A stretch of DNA of 64,000 nt, from positions 47,042-111,041 of the forward strand of contig NZ_WMCD01000014.1 in the NCBI RefSeq assembly GCF_010994275.1, given 5' to 3'. Below the pieces are notes generated by a model. It was not told the DNA's origin and did no database searches. It saw only the letters and a program-made list of their open reading frames with translations. This document shows positions 17,348-25,970 of this stretch, piece after piece. Position 1 is the first letter of the stretch, and every line of letters starts with the position of its first letter. Position numbers and translations under genes: made by a program. Source of the stretch: Cyclobacterium jeungdonense (lineage in GTDB: Bacteria; Bacteroidota; Bacteroidia; Cytophagales; Cyclobacteriaceae).

Positions 17348-18514
17348 ATGAATATTTTTCTTTCCACGGCTACCTCTTTTTTCTTTGGGTTTTTAATGAC
17401 GCCAGTCCTGATTATGATCCTTAAAAGGATCAATTTTATGGAGGCTCCCGGAGGTAGGAAGATTCATGCAGGGAGTATTCCCTCTATGGGTGGAATTGCC
17501 ATTATCGTAGCTTCTTTTCTTGGATTGTTTTCCTGGCTTAGTTTTGATCAAATCGTTGAAACAAGGTATTTTCTGGTGGCATTGGGAATCATGTTTTCAG
17601 TGGGACTCCGGGATGATTTAATAGAATTGACAGCATTTCAGAAATTAATTGGCCAATCCATTCCTGCTTTTTTTGTAATTGTGATGGCAGACATTCGGAT
17701 ATCCGGACTCTATGGATTTTTGGGAATTTACGAAATCCCATATTTGGTGAGTGTTGCGATTACCTTCTGTGCTATTTTAATACTTACTAATTCCTTTAAC
17801 CTTATAGATGGTGCGGACGGCCTCGCTGGCTCGCTTAGTCTGGTGACCCTAACTATCCTCGGCTTCTGGTTTTATACGGCTGATATGATTTCCTACAGTT
17901 TGATTTCATTTACTCTTGTAGGAGGTGTTCTTGCCTTTCTGGTATTTAACTGGCATCCGGCGAAAATATTTATGGGGGACACGGGGTCCCTGAGTTTGGG
18001 GTTTGCGCTTACAGTTTTGGTGATTTTATTTGTAGACAGAACCGGCACCATGGCTCCCTGGGAAGGTTTAAAAATAAATGCCCCTTTTGCAGCTGGAATG
18101 GCCTTTTTGATTGTCCCCATTTACGATACGGTACGGATTTTCGTCAAACGTAGCCTCAAAGGAAAGTCTCCTTTAAAACCTGATAAAAGCCATGTGCATC
18201 ATTTCCTAATTCGTATGGGGCTGAAACACGATCAAGTAGCGTTGACATTAGGTACGGTTAAGTTGCTGTTCATTGCCTTGGTTTTCTTTGGATATATGCT
18301 TAATGATCATTTTCTTTTTCCAATTTTGATTCTGGTGGCGGTTGGTCTTGGGGTTTGGATGGATAAGCAAACCCTGAAAAACATCAAAAACAACTGCAAA
18401 AAGAGACCGAGTTTGTCAGAAAAACAAGGTATCAGAAAAAAGAAACTGCTGTCCAGACGTAAGCCGGAGATTTCAAAAAGTGTATTTTCAGATAACGAAA
18501 TCAATATGAATTGA
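17348..18514 (+). CDS. Polyprenyl-phosphate sugar-1-phosphate transferase (WecA/TagO-like)
   Basis: A 388-residue integral membrane protein of the MraY/WecA glycosyltransferase-4 family, with about ten helices. Signatures: DDLIELTAFQKLIGQ (the double Asp near residue 92), NSFNLIDGADGLAGSL, FMGDTGSLSLGF and the cytoplasmic His-rich loop KSHVHHFLIRMG seen in WecA, TagO and related enzymes. It transfers a sugar-1-phosphate, often GlcNAc-1-P, from a UDP donor to undecaprenyl phosphate. A basic tail of about 40 residues follows the last helix. A TATTTTTG element (17324-17331) 17 bp upstream could be its own -7 box. Confidence 0.9.
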   Translation: MNIFLSTATSFFFGFLMTPVLIMILKRINFMEAPGGRKIHAGSIPSMGGIAIIVASFLGLFSWLSFDQIVETRYFLVALGIMFSVGLRDDLIELTAFQKLIGQSIPAFFVIVMADIRISGLYGFLGIYEIPYLVSVAITFCAILILTNSFNLIDGADGLAGSLSLVTLTILGFWFYTADMISYSLISFTLVGGVLAFLVFNWHPAKIFMGDTGSLSLGFALTVLVILFVDRTGTMAPWEGLKINAPFAAGMAFLIVPIYDTVRIFVKRSLKGKSPLKPDKSHVHHFLIRMGLKHDQVALTLGTVKLLFIALVFFGYMLNDHFLFPILILVAVGLGVWMDKQTLKNIKNNCKKRPSLSEKQGIRKKKLLSRRKPEISKSVFSDNEINMN

Positions 18515-18551
18515 GGTCGAAATGACTGAATTGATATTCAGGAGAGACTTT

Positions 18552-18596
18552 AGAAACACAAAAGCCGGCTCATAGCGAGCCGGCTTTTGTGTTTCT
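18552..18596. terminator. Bidirectional terminator, 20-bp perfect stem
   Basis: The arms at 18552-18571 and 18577-18596 are perfect reverse complements around a 5-base loop (ATAGC). The arms contain GCCGGCTC with an A/T-rich outer part, so they give a T-rich tail in both directions. It sits between the convergent transferase and isomerase genes. Confidence 0.85.
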
Positions 18597-18615
18597 ACCA
18601 ATCATCTTTTTCAGC

Positions 18616-19509
18616 TCAAACATCACAGATTTCAACGCCTTGTTTTAAAGAGGCCAATTTATCAGGTCTCTTTGGGATGAATTCCTGGCCCACATAGCCT
18701 TGATATCCCGTTTCCAGAATGGCTTTCATAATTGCCGGATAATATAATTCCTGGCTTTCGTCTATTTCGTTTCTGCCTGGAACACCGCCGGTGTGGTAGT
18801 GGGAAATGTACGGATGGTACTCCTTGATGGTAGCAATGACGTCTCCCTCCATGATCTGCATGTGGTAGATATCGTACAGCAGCTTCATGTTTTCAGAACC
18901 AACTGCTTTGCAAACTTCGACTCCCCAAGCAGTATGGTCAGCCTGGTAGTCTTTGTGATTTACCTTGCTGTTCAATAATTCCATGCACATAATGACACCG
19001 TGTTTCTCAGCAGTAGGCATGATTTTCTTGAGTCCCATGGCACAATTCACAATTCCTTGCTCATCCTCCAGTCCATTTCGGTTGCCGGAGAAACAAATGA
19101 TTTGCTTGTATCCTGCCGCTGCCACTTTCGGAATTACTTCCTCGTAGCTTTTGATCAGCTCCTCGTGTAGCTCCGGGTTGTTCCATCCTCTTTCGATTCC
19201 CATACCGGCTCCCCAGGGCATGGCACAGTCCAGTCCGTGTTTTTTCAGGATGGGCCACTCTTCCGGACCGGCTAATTCTATGGATTGCAATCCGATAGCT
19301 ACGGCGGCCTTGCATAGGTCTTCAAACGCAATGTCATTGTAGCACCACCTGCAAACGGAATGGTTGATATTTCCTTTCAGAGCATCTGGTAGCTGTCTTT
19401 CGGCAGCCAGGAGCCGTTGGGACAATCCCGGTACCAACATGCTAGCCAGGCCGGCACCAGCCATTTTCTTCAATGTGCGTCTTCTTGGGTTATTTTCTCT
19501 GTTATTCAT
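18616..19509 (-). CDS. Hydroxypyruvate isomerase-like TIM-barrel protein (Tat-exported)
   Basis: A 297-residue sugar-phosphate isomerase/epimerase-family TIM barrel. The N-terminus has a twin-arginine signal (RRRTLKKMAGAGLASMLVPG), so the protein is probably exported folded. Matches to the hydroxypyruvate isomerase group include CWRWCYNDIAF-like start (VCRWCYNDIAFED), LLNSKVNHKDYQADH, LLYDIYHMQIMEGD and HYHTGGVPGRNEIDE, which supply the metal-binding Glu, Asp, His and Glu. It is 15 bp downstream of the PVC-type cytochrome gene and co-directional, suggesting a common transcript acting on sugars or hydroxyacids in the periplasm. Confidence 0.88.
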   Translation of the reverse strand: MNNRENNPRRRTLKKMAGAGLASMLVPGLSQRLLAAERQLPDALKGNINHSVCRWCYNDIAFEDLCKAAVAIGLQSIELAGPEEWPILKKHGLDCAMPWGAGMGIERGWNNPELHEELIKSYEEVIPKVAAAGYKQIICFSGNRNGLEDEQGIVNCAMGLKKIMPTAEKHGVIMCMELLNSKVNHKDYQADHTAWGVEVCKAVGSENMKLLYDIYHMQIMEGDVIATIKEYHPYISHYHTGGVPGRNEIDESQELYYPAIMKAILETGYQGYVGQEFIPKRPDKLASLKQGVEICDV

Positions 19510-19524
19510 AAATTGTGTACTAAT

Positions 19525-22500
19525 TTAAGATTGTTTTTTTAGTGACATCAGGTAGCTTACCAGATCGACTAGTTCCTGGGTACTCATGGTCTTTTCCAAT
19601 CCGGCGGGCATCATGGAGTTTTCCATTTGTTGCATGCTTTTTATTTCGCTGGTTTTAATGGGTACGGTGCTTCCCCCTGGCAACTTTAAGTCAATATCTG
19701 TTTCGGTCTGGCTAGCAACAATGCCTCCCAGACTACTGCCATCATTCATTTGTATAAGGTAACCTTCGTAGCCAAAGCTAATACCTGCATCCGGATGAAG
19801 AATGGAAATGAATTGGGCTTCTTTAGAAAGTTTACTGCCAATTTCGGAAAGTTTGGGACCAAAGTCCATCCCCATATCGCCCACCTGGTGACAAACGGCG
19901 CAATTATTTTTAAATACTTCCAGGCCTTTTTCTACGCTTCCTTCCATGGCCAGTAGCTCTTTCATAGGTGGTAGTGGATTTTCTTCTCCGGCGGATGCAT
20001 CCAGATAGGTAGCCGCTTCAGCACGTACACTTTTCCTCCAGGCACGGCTAACTCCCGTGACCGCCGACGGAATCAGATTATCCGGGAGCTTTCCAGTTTC
20101 CAGAAGTACCAAAATCCTGTCTTCACCCCCATAACTACCCCCAATCGCAGCAGTAGCTTCTTTGCGGACAGAAAGCGGAAGAGAGGTGTCAAATGTCATT
20201 TCTTCGAGCAAATCCAGAGATTCCCCACTACCGATCCCTCGCAGTACCGAAAACATGGAGTGAATCTTGTCATCTTCTCCACTGTATAGTACCTCTTTCA
20301 CGCTTTCCAGACCACCTTGACGGAGCAAAAGGGTAGCAGCTGATTTCCCGAGGTTATTGTCGCTTTCTTCCAGAGCCATTTGCAGCAGCCGTGGATTTTC
20401 CGATCGAACTCCGAATTTCTGAACCAGTTCCAGATAAGATTCTGTTCCAGCGCTTTCATTCAGGGTATTGGTAAGTACGGAACGAACAGCCGGGGACCTA
20501 TCCAGGTATTCCGGATCCAAGTGGGTTAACACCAGCTTATTGATTTGTTGGCTCTCTTCCTGGCTTTCCTGACGGAGTTGTTGTTCTAGCATCTTTACCA
20601 GTGCCGCTGATTTTCCTTCTTTATCCGGATTGAAATCAAAAGCCCTGAAATATCTCAGTCTATTCTCAATGGGTTGGGAAGGTTCCGAGGCCAGGCTTGC
20701 CAAATGAGGGATGGCTTTAACCGTTCTGGATCTCCAGACGATATCCTGATTTTTCTTGCTACTAATATCCGCTCCGGATTTTTCCACCCAGGCCGTATAA
20801 AAACGATCCCACTGACCAGAAGCCCCAATTCCCAAGGCTTCCAGGTACCAGCGATCTTCCCCGTCGTGCTGCATGGCCAATGTTGCCCAAAGTTCCGGTG
20901 CTTTTTGTGAATTCATACCTCTTAATGCGATGGCCACTTCTCTTCGTACCTGCGCATCTGAATCATGCACTAAGGTTTCAAGGTATGGGATCAGATCAAG
21001 ATTCTCTTGACGCGCAGCCCTAAGACCGGAAATCCGAATATCAGGGTTGGGGTGCCTAATGGCCTCCTGGATGTATTTTTTATCCATTTTCGCCAAAAGC
21101 CAGAAAGCCCTGGCCTTGAAACGGGGGTTGGCATGTTCATAAAAGATTTTTTCCAATGCCGGCCTGGCGTCGTGGCCCATGGCTTTTAGGTTTTTCCATG
21201 CCTGATAACGCATGGATAAGTTAGGATTTAGCAATGCTTCCACTGCTCCATTTAGCGAACGAATGTCCATCTCGGGAATCTCATAAGGAATTTCTGGCGC
21301 GGAAATTCGATAAATCCTACCTCTATTCAGGTCTCCCACCTGATGGCCTCCCACTCCTGGATCGTACCAGTCCGAGACCATTAGGGATCCGTCCGGTGCT
21401 ACGCATACGTCGGATGGTCTGAACCATTGATCTTTGTCACCTTCCATAAGGTTGATGATGGAGGCTTTGTATCCGGCCCCATCTTTTTCTACCGGATAAG
21501 CGCGGACCACATTGGGCCCCGCATCAGTGTGGATCATCTGATTATGAAATGCTTCGGGTAGGGCATTCCCTTCATACACCACCATCCCTGTCGGCGATCC
21601 TGCTCCTGTTTGCAGCAAATTGGGGACGACTCCCGGGTCATTCAAATGCCAGTGCTGTAAGGGTATTTCCTTTTCTTTATTAGTGCGATTGGCTCTCCAA
21701 CCCGCTCCGGTCATTTCGTCCTTGTAGCCAAAATTCCCGTATTCCATGACGTAATTGATGCGGACACCTTTGTTTCCGTCATCGTCGTTATCGGATTGCC
21801 ACATGGTGCCGTATGAGTCGACTGCTACTTCATAATTGTTCCGGAAGTTTTGTCCCAGTACTTCAATGCCGGAAAAATCGGTATTACAGCGGAAGACCAA
21901 TCCTTCTTTGTAATTTCCGGCATCAATGGGCATTCCGGTGGCATCTTTCAGTGTCTGGCCATTCTTATCTTGAATGGTCCCACCAGAATTGCCAAAATTG
22001 AAATAAAATTTACCGTCCGGACCAAATACAAACGCATGCATGCCATGGTCGTGTTGCTCCCCGCCAATACCTTGAAAAATAACTTCTTTTTTATCCGCTT
22101 TATCGTCTCCATCCGTGTCGGTCAATAACCACACATAGGGACTTTGAGAAACAATGGCCTGATTGCCCATGACCCATATTCCCAATGGGGCGTTCAGTTC
22201 CGGGTCCTGATAAAACACTGTACTTTTGTCGGCTTTCCCGTCGCCGTTGCTGTCTTCCAGGATTAAAATGCGATCCCCTTCTCCCTTGGTTTCATTTCCG
22301 GTGATATCCGGACGGTAATTATACGCTTCGCAAACCCATACCCTTCCTTTATGATCAATATCAATATTGGTCGGGTTGGTGATCATCGGTTCTGAAGCAA
22401 AAAGACTGGCTTCAAGGCTCTCGTTGACCTTGATTCCAAGAAGGGCATTTTCCGGGTTTCGCTTCTCCTCTTCACTTAATTGATCGAAGGGGTGAACAGC

Positions 22501-22590
22501 GGTGGTATCGGGCGCTTCCTTACAGGAAAAGCTGATAATCAAAAGTAATAGGAGTGATTTCAGCTTATAAGATTGATTTATTTTGGGCAT
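19525..22590 (-). CDS. PVC-type heme-binding CxxCH lipoprotein (large)
   Basis: A lipoprotein of about 1021 residues from the ATG at 22590 (an upstream in-frame ATG at 22614 adds eight residues); the lipobox is ISFSC. Domain order: a beta-propeller of the sorbosone/glucose dehydrogenase kind (about 60-430), HEAT-like repeats (about 440-850) and a C-terminal c-type cytochrome with CAVCH (about residues 897-901) and a distal Met-rich segment (ENSMMPAGLEKTMS). This three-part design is typical of the PVC-type proteins widespread in Planctomycetes and Bacteroidota, thought to oxidise sugars, polyols or related compounds and pass electrons to the respiratory chain. Neighbours (isomerase, Gfo/Idh) support a carbohydrate role. 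Confidence 0.88.
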   Translation of the reverse strand: MPKINQSYKLKSLLLLLIISFSCKEAPDTTAVHPFDQLSEEEKRNPENALLGIKVNESLEASLFASEPMITNPTNIDIDHKGRVWVCEAYNYRPDITGNETKGEGDRILILEDSNGDGKADKSTVFYQDPELNAPLGIWVMGNQAIVSQSPYVWLLTDTDGDDKADKKEVIFQGIGGEQHDHGMHAFVFGPDGKFYFNFGNSGGTIQDKNGQTLKDATGMPIDAGNYKEGLVFRCNTDFSGIEVLGQNFRNNYEVAVDSYGTMWQSDNDDDGNKGVRINYVMEYGNFGYKDEMTGAGWRANRTNKEKEIPLQHWHLNDPGVVPNLLQTGAGSPTGMVVYEGNALPEAFHNQMIHTDAGPNVVRAYPVEKDGAGYKASIINLMEGDKDQWFRPSDVCVAPDGSLMVSDWYDPGVGGHQVGDLNRGRIYRISAPEIPYEIPEMDIRSLNGAVEALLNPNLSMRYQAWKNLKAMGHDARPALEKIFYEHANPRFKARAFWLLAKMDKKYIQEAIRHPNPDIRISGLRAARQENLDLIPYLETLVHDSDAQVRREVAIALRGMNSQKAPELWATLAMQHDGEDRWYLEALGIGASGQWDRFYTAWVEKSGADISSKKNQDIVWRSRTVKAIPHLASLASEPSQPIENRLRYFRAFDFNPDKEGKSAALVKMLEQQLRQESQEESQQINKLVLTHLDPEYLDRSPAVRSVLTNTLNESAGTESYLELVQKFGVRSENPRLLQMALEESDNNLGKSAATLLLRQGGLESVKEVLYSGEDDKIHSMFSVLRGIGSGESLDLLEEMTFDTSLPLSVRKEATAAIGGSYGGEDRILVLLETGKLPDNLIPSAVTGVSRAWRKSVRAEAATYLDASAGEENPLPPMKELLAMEGSVEKGLEVFKNNCAVCHQVGDMGMDFGPKLSEIGSKLSKEAQFISILHPDAGISFGYEGYLIQMNDGSSLGGIVASQTETDIDLKLPGGSTVPIKTSEIKSMQQMENSMMPAGLEKTMSTQELVDLVSYLMSLKKQS

Positions 22591-22807
22591 AATGTTGCAG
22601 GTATGGGCATTCATTGTGTAATTAACAGCTGAATAAACAGAAAATTACGATATTATTCCAATTATTTAACTGTTTTTTTGACAGTTATCACCGATGCAAG
22701 GTACGCTTTCGGGCAGTTGCGGTGCCGATTCTGCGATGTGAAGTAGTCTTTTTCAGGTTCACAGATGGTATAATAGACTAGTGTTGTTTCCAAAAAAAAA
22801 AGGGATG

Positions 22808-24010
22808 ATGAGTATAAACAGAAGAAAATTTATCCGACAAACAGGCCTCGCATCCGGTCTACTGGCTTTGGGCTCTTTTGCTACCTATGGTTACGAAACT
22901 GCTTCCAAGGTTCGGGTCGGAATTATTGGTGGCAGGTTTGGAGCAACTTTTCAGTTTCACGAACACCCGGACTGCGTCGTAGAGGCGGTCAGTGATTTGC
23001 GGGAGGATAGGCGGAATCATTTAATGAAAACTTACGGCTGTCAAAAAAGCTATCCCTCACTCAAGCACCTGCTGACCGATCCAAAGGTAGACGCAGTCTT
23101 TTTGGCCACTCCGGCTCCCGACCACGCCAACCATATTATCGAAAGCCTAAAGGCTGGGAAACATGTACTTTGCGCAGTGCCGCTGGCCATGAGCCTGGAA
23201 GAATGTGAACGAGTAAAGGAGGCCGCGCTGTCCTCGGGAAAGGTTTTTATGATGGCGGAAACAACCACCTTTATGCAGGGCACCATTACTGCCAGGAAAT
23301 TTTATCAGGAAGGGAAATTTGGCGAAATATTCAGCGCCGCTGCTGAATACAATCATCCCGGGTTGGAAATACTGTGGTTTGAAAATGACGAACCTACCTG
23401 GAGGCATGGATTACCCCCCATGCATTATCCTACACACTGCACTGCATTTTTAATCAGCGTGACTGGTGAGCGGTTAAAAAAAGTAAGTTGCCTTGGCTGG
23501 GGTGATGGGGATGGATTACTGGAAGGCAACCCCTACAATAACCCATTTTGGAACGAAACGGCATTTTTCCATACGGATCGCGATCATCCTTTCAGGGTGG
23601 AAGTGAACTGGAAAGGCGCCTTGAGAAACGCTGAAAGAGGGGAGTGGAGAGGAGAAAAAATGAGTTTGTATCTACCCACCGGACATGCAGACAGCGGCAC
23701 CATTATTAGGGAAGAAAATGAAGAAGCAAAGGATGATGCCGGTTTTGTCCATACTAAAAATAACGTAGAAGCATTCGAGTTCCCAAATTGGTGGAAAACC
23801 GATCTTTTGCCGGAACCTCTGCGGCACAATAGCGGTCACGACGGTTCCCATACCTTCATCACCCACGAGTTTATCCAGGCAATCCTGGAAAACAGGTCGC
23901 CGATGGTGGATATCTATGAGGCATTGGCCTATACGGTACCAGGAATTATAGCGCATCAATCGGCTTTGAAAGGAGGGGAACAGCTCGCTATTCCAGATTA
24001 CGATGATTGA
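22808..24010 (+). CDS. Gfo/Idh/MocA family protein lacking the EKP lysine
   Basis: About 400 residues. The start is set at 22808, just before a twin-arginine signal (RRKFIRQTGLASG); ATGs at 22781 and 22805 are in frame. The NAD-binding N-terminal domain has VRVGIIGGRFGA. In the usual AGKHVLCEKP motif this protein reads AGKHVLCAVP (Cys122-Ala123-Val124-Pro125), so the lysine normally required for catalysis is absent. The C-terminal alpha/beta domain is present in full, including HYPTHC. It may be a non-oxidoreductase or use a different mechanism. It is divergent from the PVC-type gene and overlaps the convergent GluQ-type gene by 23 bp. Confidence 0.85.
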   Translation: MSINRRKFIRQTGLASGLLALGSFATYGYETASKVRVGIIGGRFGATFQFHEHPDCVVEAVSDLREDRRNHLMKTYGCQKSYPSLKHLLTDPKVDAVFLATPAPDHANHIIESLKAGKHVLCAVPLAMSLEECERVKEAALSSGKVFMMAETTTFMQGTITARKFYQEGKFGEIFSAAAEYNHPGLEILWFENDEPTWRHGLPPMHYPTHCTAFLISVTGERLKKVSCLGWGDGDGLLEGNPYNNPFWNETAFFHTDRDHPFRVEVNWKGALRNAERGEWRGEKMSLYLPTGHADSGTIIREENEEAKDDAGFVHTKNNVEAFEFPNWWKTDLLPEPLRHNSGHDGSHTFITHEFIQAILENRSPMVDIYEALAYTVPGIIAHQSALKGGEQLAIPDYDD

Positions 24011-24908
24011 ATGGCGGATTTGCCAGACTATCCAGGTAGGCAGGAATAAATTCCTCGACGGTGCGAATGGGAATTTGAATACCCAAAAATGAGGCGGCCT
24101 TTGTTAGGATTGCTTCCTTTTTCATGCCGGATTTACGCATGGTTCTGATGGCGAGGGCACCTTCTGATTTGGATAGTTTTCGCATACCTTCCATGAGTAG
24201 GGGATGATGAAAAAAGGTGGTTTTAGCCAGGGGGTTGTACGGCATCAGCGAAGAAAGGTGTAATTGTGCACAGGACGAGTCCCACAAATCCTGCCCTCTG
24301 ACAATGAAATCAACACCGAAATAGTGATCATCAGCCACCGAAGTTAACTGATAGGCCGGGTCTCCGTCTTTTTTCTTAACGATAAAAAAGTTCATGGAAT
24401 CAGGTATCTGACAGACTTGTCTGGAATTGGGATACCGATTCATGGAGGGAGAACTTCCCACAACTGTTTTTAATCTCCAGGATACGCCCTGCTCTGACAA
24501 GGGTACATTTTTTGTTAGACATTGTCCCGTGTAGCGGCCCTTTGGATGGCTCTCGCGAATTTTTTTCCGGGAGCAATTGCAGGCAAAAACGAGTTGGTTT
24601 AAAGCTAGTTCTTCAAGGAGCTGCTTGTAATGGGGCAATCGGTGGATTTGGGAATAGTTTTGTTGCAGATCAGATACAGATCGGGGTCCTTCATCGTAGG
24701 GGATTTCCAAAAGATCCAATGTGTCGAAAATGTCCTGTATGTATTCAACCCTTGTTCTCTTTTGATCCAAGTCGTCGATACGGAGCAGGATTTTTGCCTG
24801 GTGTTTTTTCGCCAAACTGACGGTAATGAGGAATGATATCACATTTCCAAGGTGTAGAAATCCGCTTGGGGTAGGAGCAAGTCTGGTTTTCTGGATAACG
24901 GGGTGCAT
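23988..24908 (-). CDS. gluQ: Glutamyl-Q tRNA(Asp) synthetase-like protein
   Basis: A 306-residue class I synthetase fragment matching GluQRS, which glutamylates queuosine in tRNA-Asp and lacks the anticodon-binding domain. It has TRLAPTPSGFLHLGN (HIGH-type signature), RIDDLDQKR, a zinc site CNC...GRYTGQC (Cys, Cys, Tyr, Cys as in the E. coli protein), and KLSKSEGALAIR (KMSKS loop). The length is typical of GluQRS and far too short for GltX. It overlaps the convergent Gfo/Idh gene at the 3' end and lies 6 bp downstream of the oxygenase gene, so those two are probably co-transcribed. Confidence 0.88.
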   Translation of the reverse strand: MHPVIQKTRLAPTPSGFLHLGNVISFLITVSLAKKHQAKILLRIDDLDQKRTRVEYIQDIFDTLDLLEIPYDEGPRSVSDLQQNYSQIHRLPHYKQLLEELALNQLVFACNCSRKKIRESHPKGRYTGQCLTKNVPLSEQGVSWRLKTVVGSSPSMNRYPNSRQVCQIPDSMNFFIVKKKDGDPAYQLTSVADDHYFGVDFIVRGQDLWDSSCAQLHLSSLMPYNPLAKTTFFHHPLLMEGMRKLSKSEGALAIRTMRKSGMKKEAILTKAASFLGIQIPIRTVEEFIPAYLDSLANPPFNHRNLE

Positions 24909-24914
24909 ATTTAA

Positions 24915-25595
24915 TTAACGGTCCGTGTCAGATTCCGGAAGTGAGGCAGGTATAAAACGGGCAAAGAGTTCTTCCTTGTACCACCCTTCTTTTTTTACTT
25001 TTTGAATGATTTCACGATGATCCGATTGGTAAGCGAAGGCTTCCATTTTTTGCTGGCTCTGCCAATAGCTGAAGGTAGCCTGTTCAATAGCCGGCCATTC
25101 TCCGATGCCTTTTGTGTAAAGCAAGCCGTCGGCGGCTTCTGCAGATCGGCTGCTTTTGGGTACAAAGGATAGAAACCGGAGGATTTTATGGAATTTTACA
25201 CGGGCTCTGGTAATTACCATCACGGGTCCCTCGGCCTTTACTTCTTTTACGGTAAAAGGTTGCACTCCATTCCAGCTCCCATGGGCCTGTATGCAGTGCA
25301 TCCAATAGGTGAAATTACTTTTACATTGCTGGTTAAATCGCTGATATATTTCAGACTCGGTATAATTTTTGGCAAATGCCCCGCTTTTCCATACCAATAG
25401 CAAGGCATAGGTTTTAAGATCCGGCCGGAGCGAAAACCCAAATCCCCCTCCGGTGCCCATGAGTTTATAAAATTTCAGTCCGGAGGTTTGTTGTAAGGGT
25501 GCCATTGCCAATTGCATTTGGTTAAAGGCCCACCAGCGATTCCACTTAGGATATTCAAAAAAAGTCAGGGATACAATTTCTTGGTTGTCAGTCAT
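24915..25595 (-). CDS. Spheroidene monooxygenase (CrtA-like)
   Basis: About 226 residues from the ATG at 25595 (25613 is also possible). The protein matches the CrtA/spheroidene monooxygenase family: FYKLMGTGGGFGFSLRPDL, LLLVWKSG, and WNGVQPF followed by PVMVITRARVKFHK, then the typical GIGEWP and FSYW. The family is a heme-containing ferredoxin-like-fold oxygenase that introduces keto groups at C-2 of acyclic carotenoid ends; Bacteroidota homologues act on related carotenoids. No other carotenoid gene lies in the window, so its substrate cannot be inferred from context. Confidence 0.85.
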   Translation of the reverse strand: MTDNQEIVSLTFFEYPKWNRWWAFNQMQLAMAPLQQTSGLKFYKLMGTGGGFGFSLRPDLKTYALLLVWKSGAFAKNYTESEIYQRFNQQCKSNFTYWMHCIQAHGSWNGVQPFTVKEVKAEGPVMVITRARVKFHKILRFLSFVPKSSRSAEAADGLLYTKGIGEWPAIEQATFSYWQSQQKMEAFAYQSDHREIIQKVKKEGWYKEELFARFIPASLPESDTDR

Positions 25596-25680
25596 CGCTA
25601 CAAATATAAACATCGGGATGAATTAATCCTTCCATTGCGGGCAAAGGAAACTTTCGGAAAAAACCTTTTCCGGCAAAGAA

Positions 25681-25761
25681 TCAATCAAAAACCTTTTTAA
25701 TGATCACACGGATTAACAGGATGGCCAGGGCGATGGTGGTCCCTGCGATAACGAATTCCAT
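25681..25761 (-). CDS. Possible 26-residue membrane peptide
   Basis: A short frame on the minus strand from ATG at 25761 to TGA at 25681 encodes 26 residues. It is almost entirely one hydrophobic helix (FVIAGTTIALAILLIRVII) followed by Lys-Lys and Phe-Asp. No family is recognised; size and layout recall small single-helix membrane peptides such as KdpF. It sits in the 375-bp gap between the CrtA-like and MFS genes with no strong ribosome-binding site. Composition is protein-like, but expression is unproven. Confidence 0.4.
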   Translation of the reverse strand: MEFVIAGTTIALAILLIRVIIKKVFD

Positions 25762-25945
25762 AAGTATTTGTGTTTTATATGGCTAAGAAGTGATAATGGA
25801 AAACCAACAAAAAATGAAAGTGGAGGGGTATTCCTTTCCAAATCAAAGCTTGTCAACAAAATAAACCGGATCGGTGGAAATAAAGTTTTGATTTCACGCA
25901 ACAAAAAGATCAGAGAATGACAGCAAAATCCTGCCACTTCTACCT

Positions 25946-25953
25946 TACCTTTG
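25946..25953 (+). promoter_or_regulatory. Candidate -7 element of the MFS gene
   Basis: TACCTTTG matches TAnnTTTG and lies 17 bp upstream of the start codon. No TTG is found at the expected -33 distance. Confidence 0.3.
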
Positions 25954-25970
25954 CATGCTGTTGAATAATT

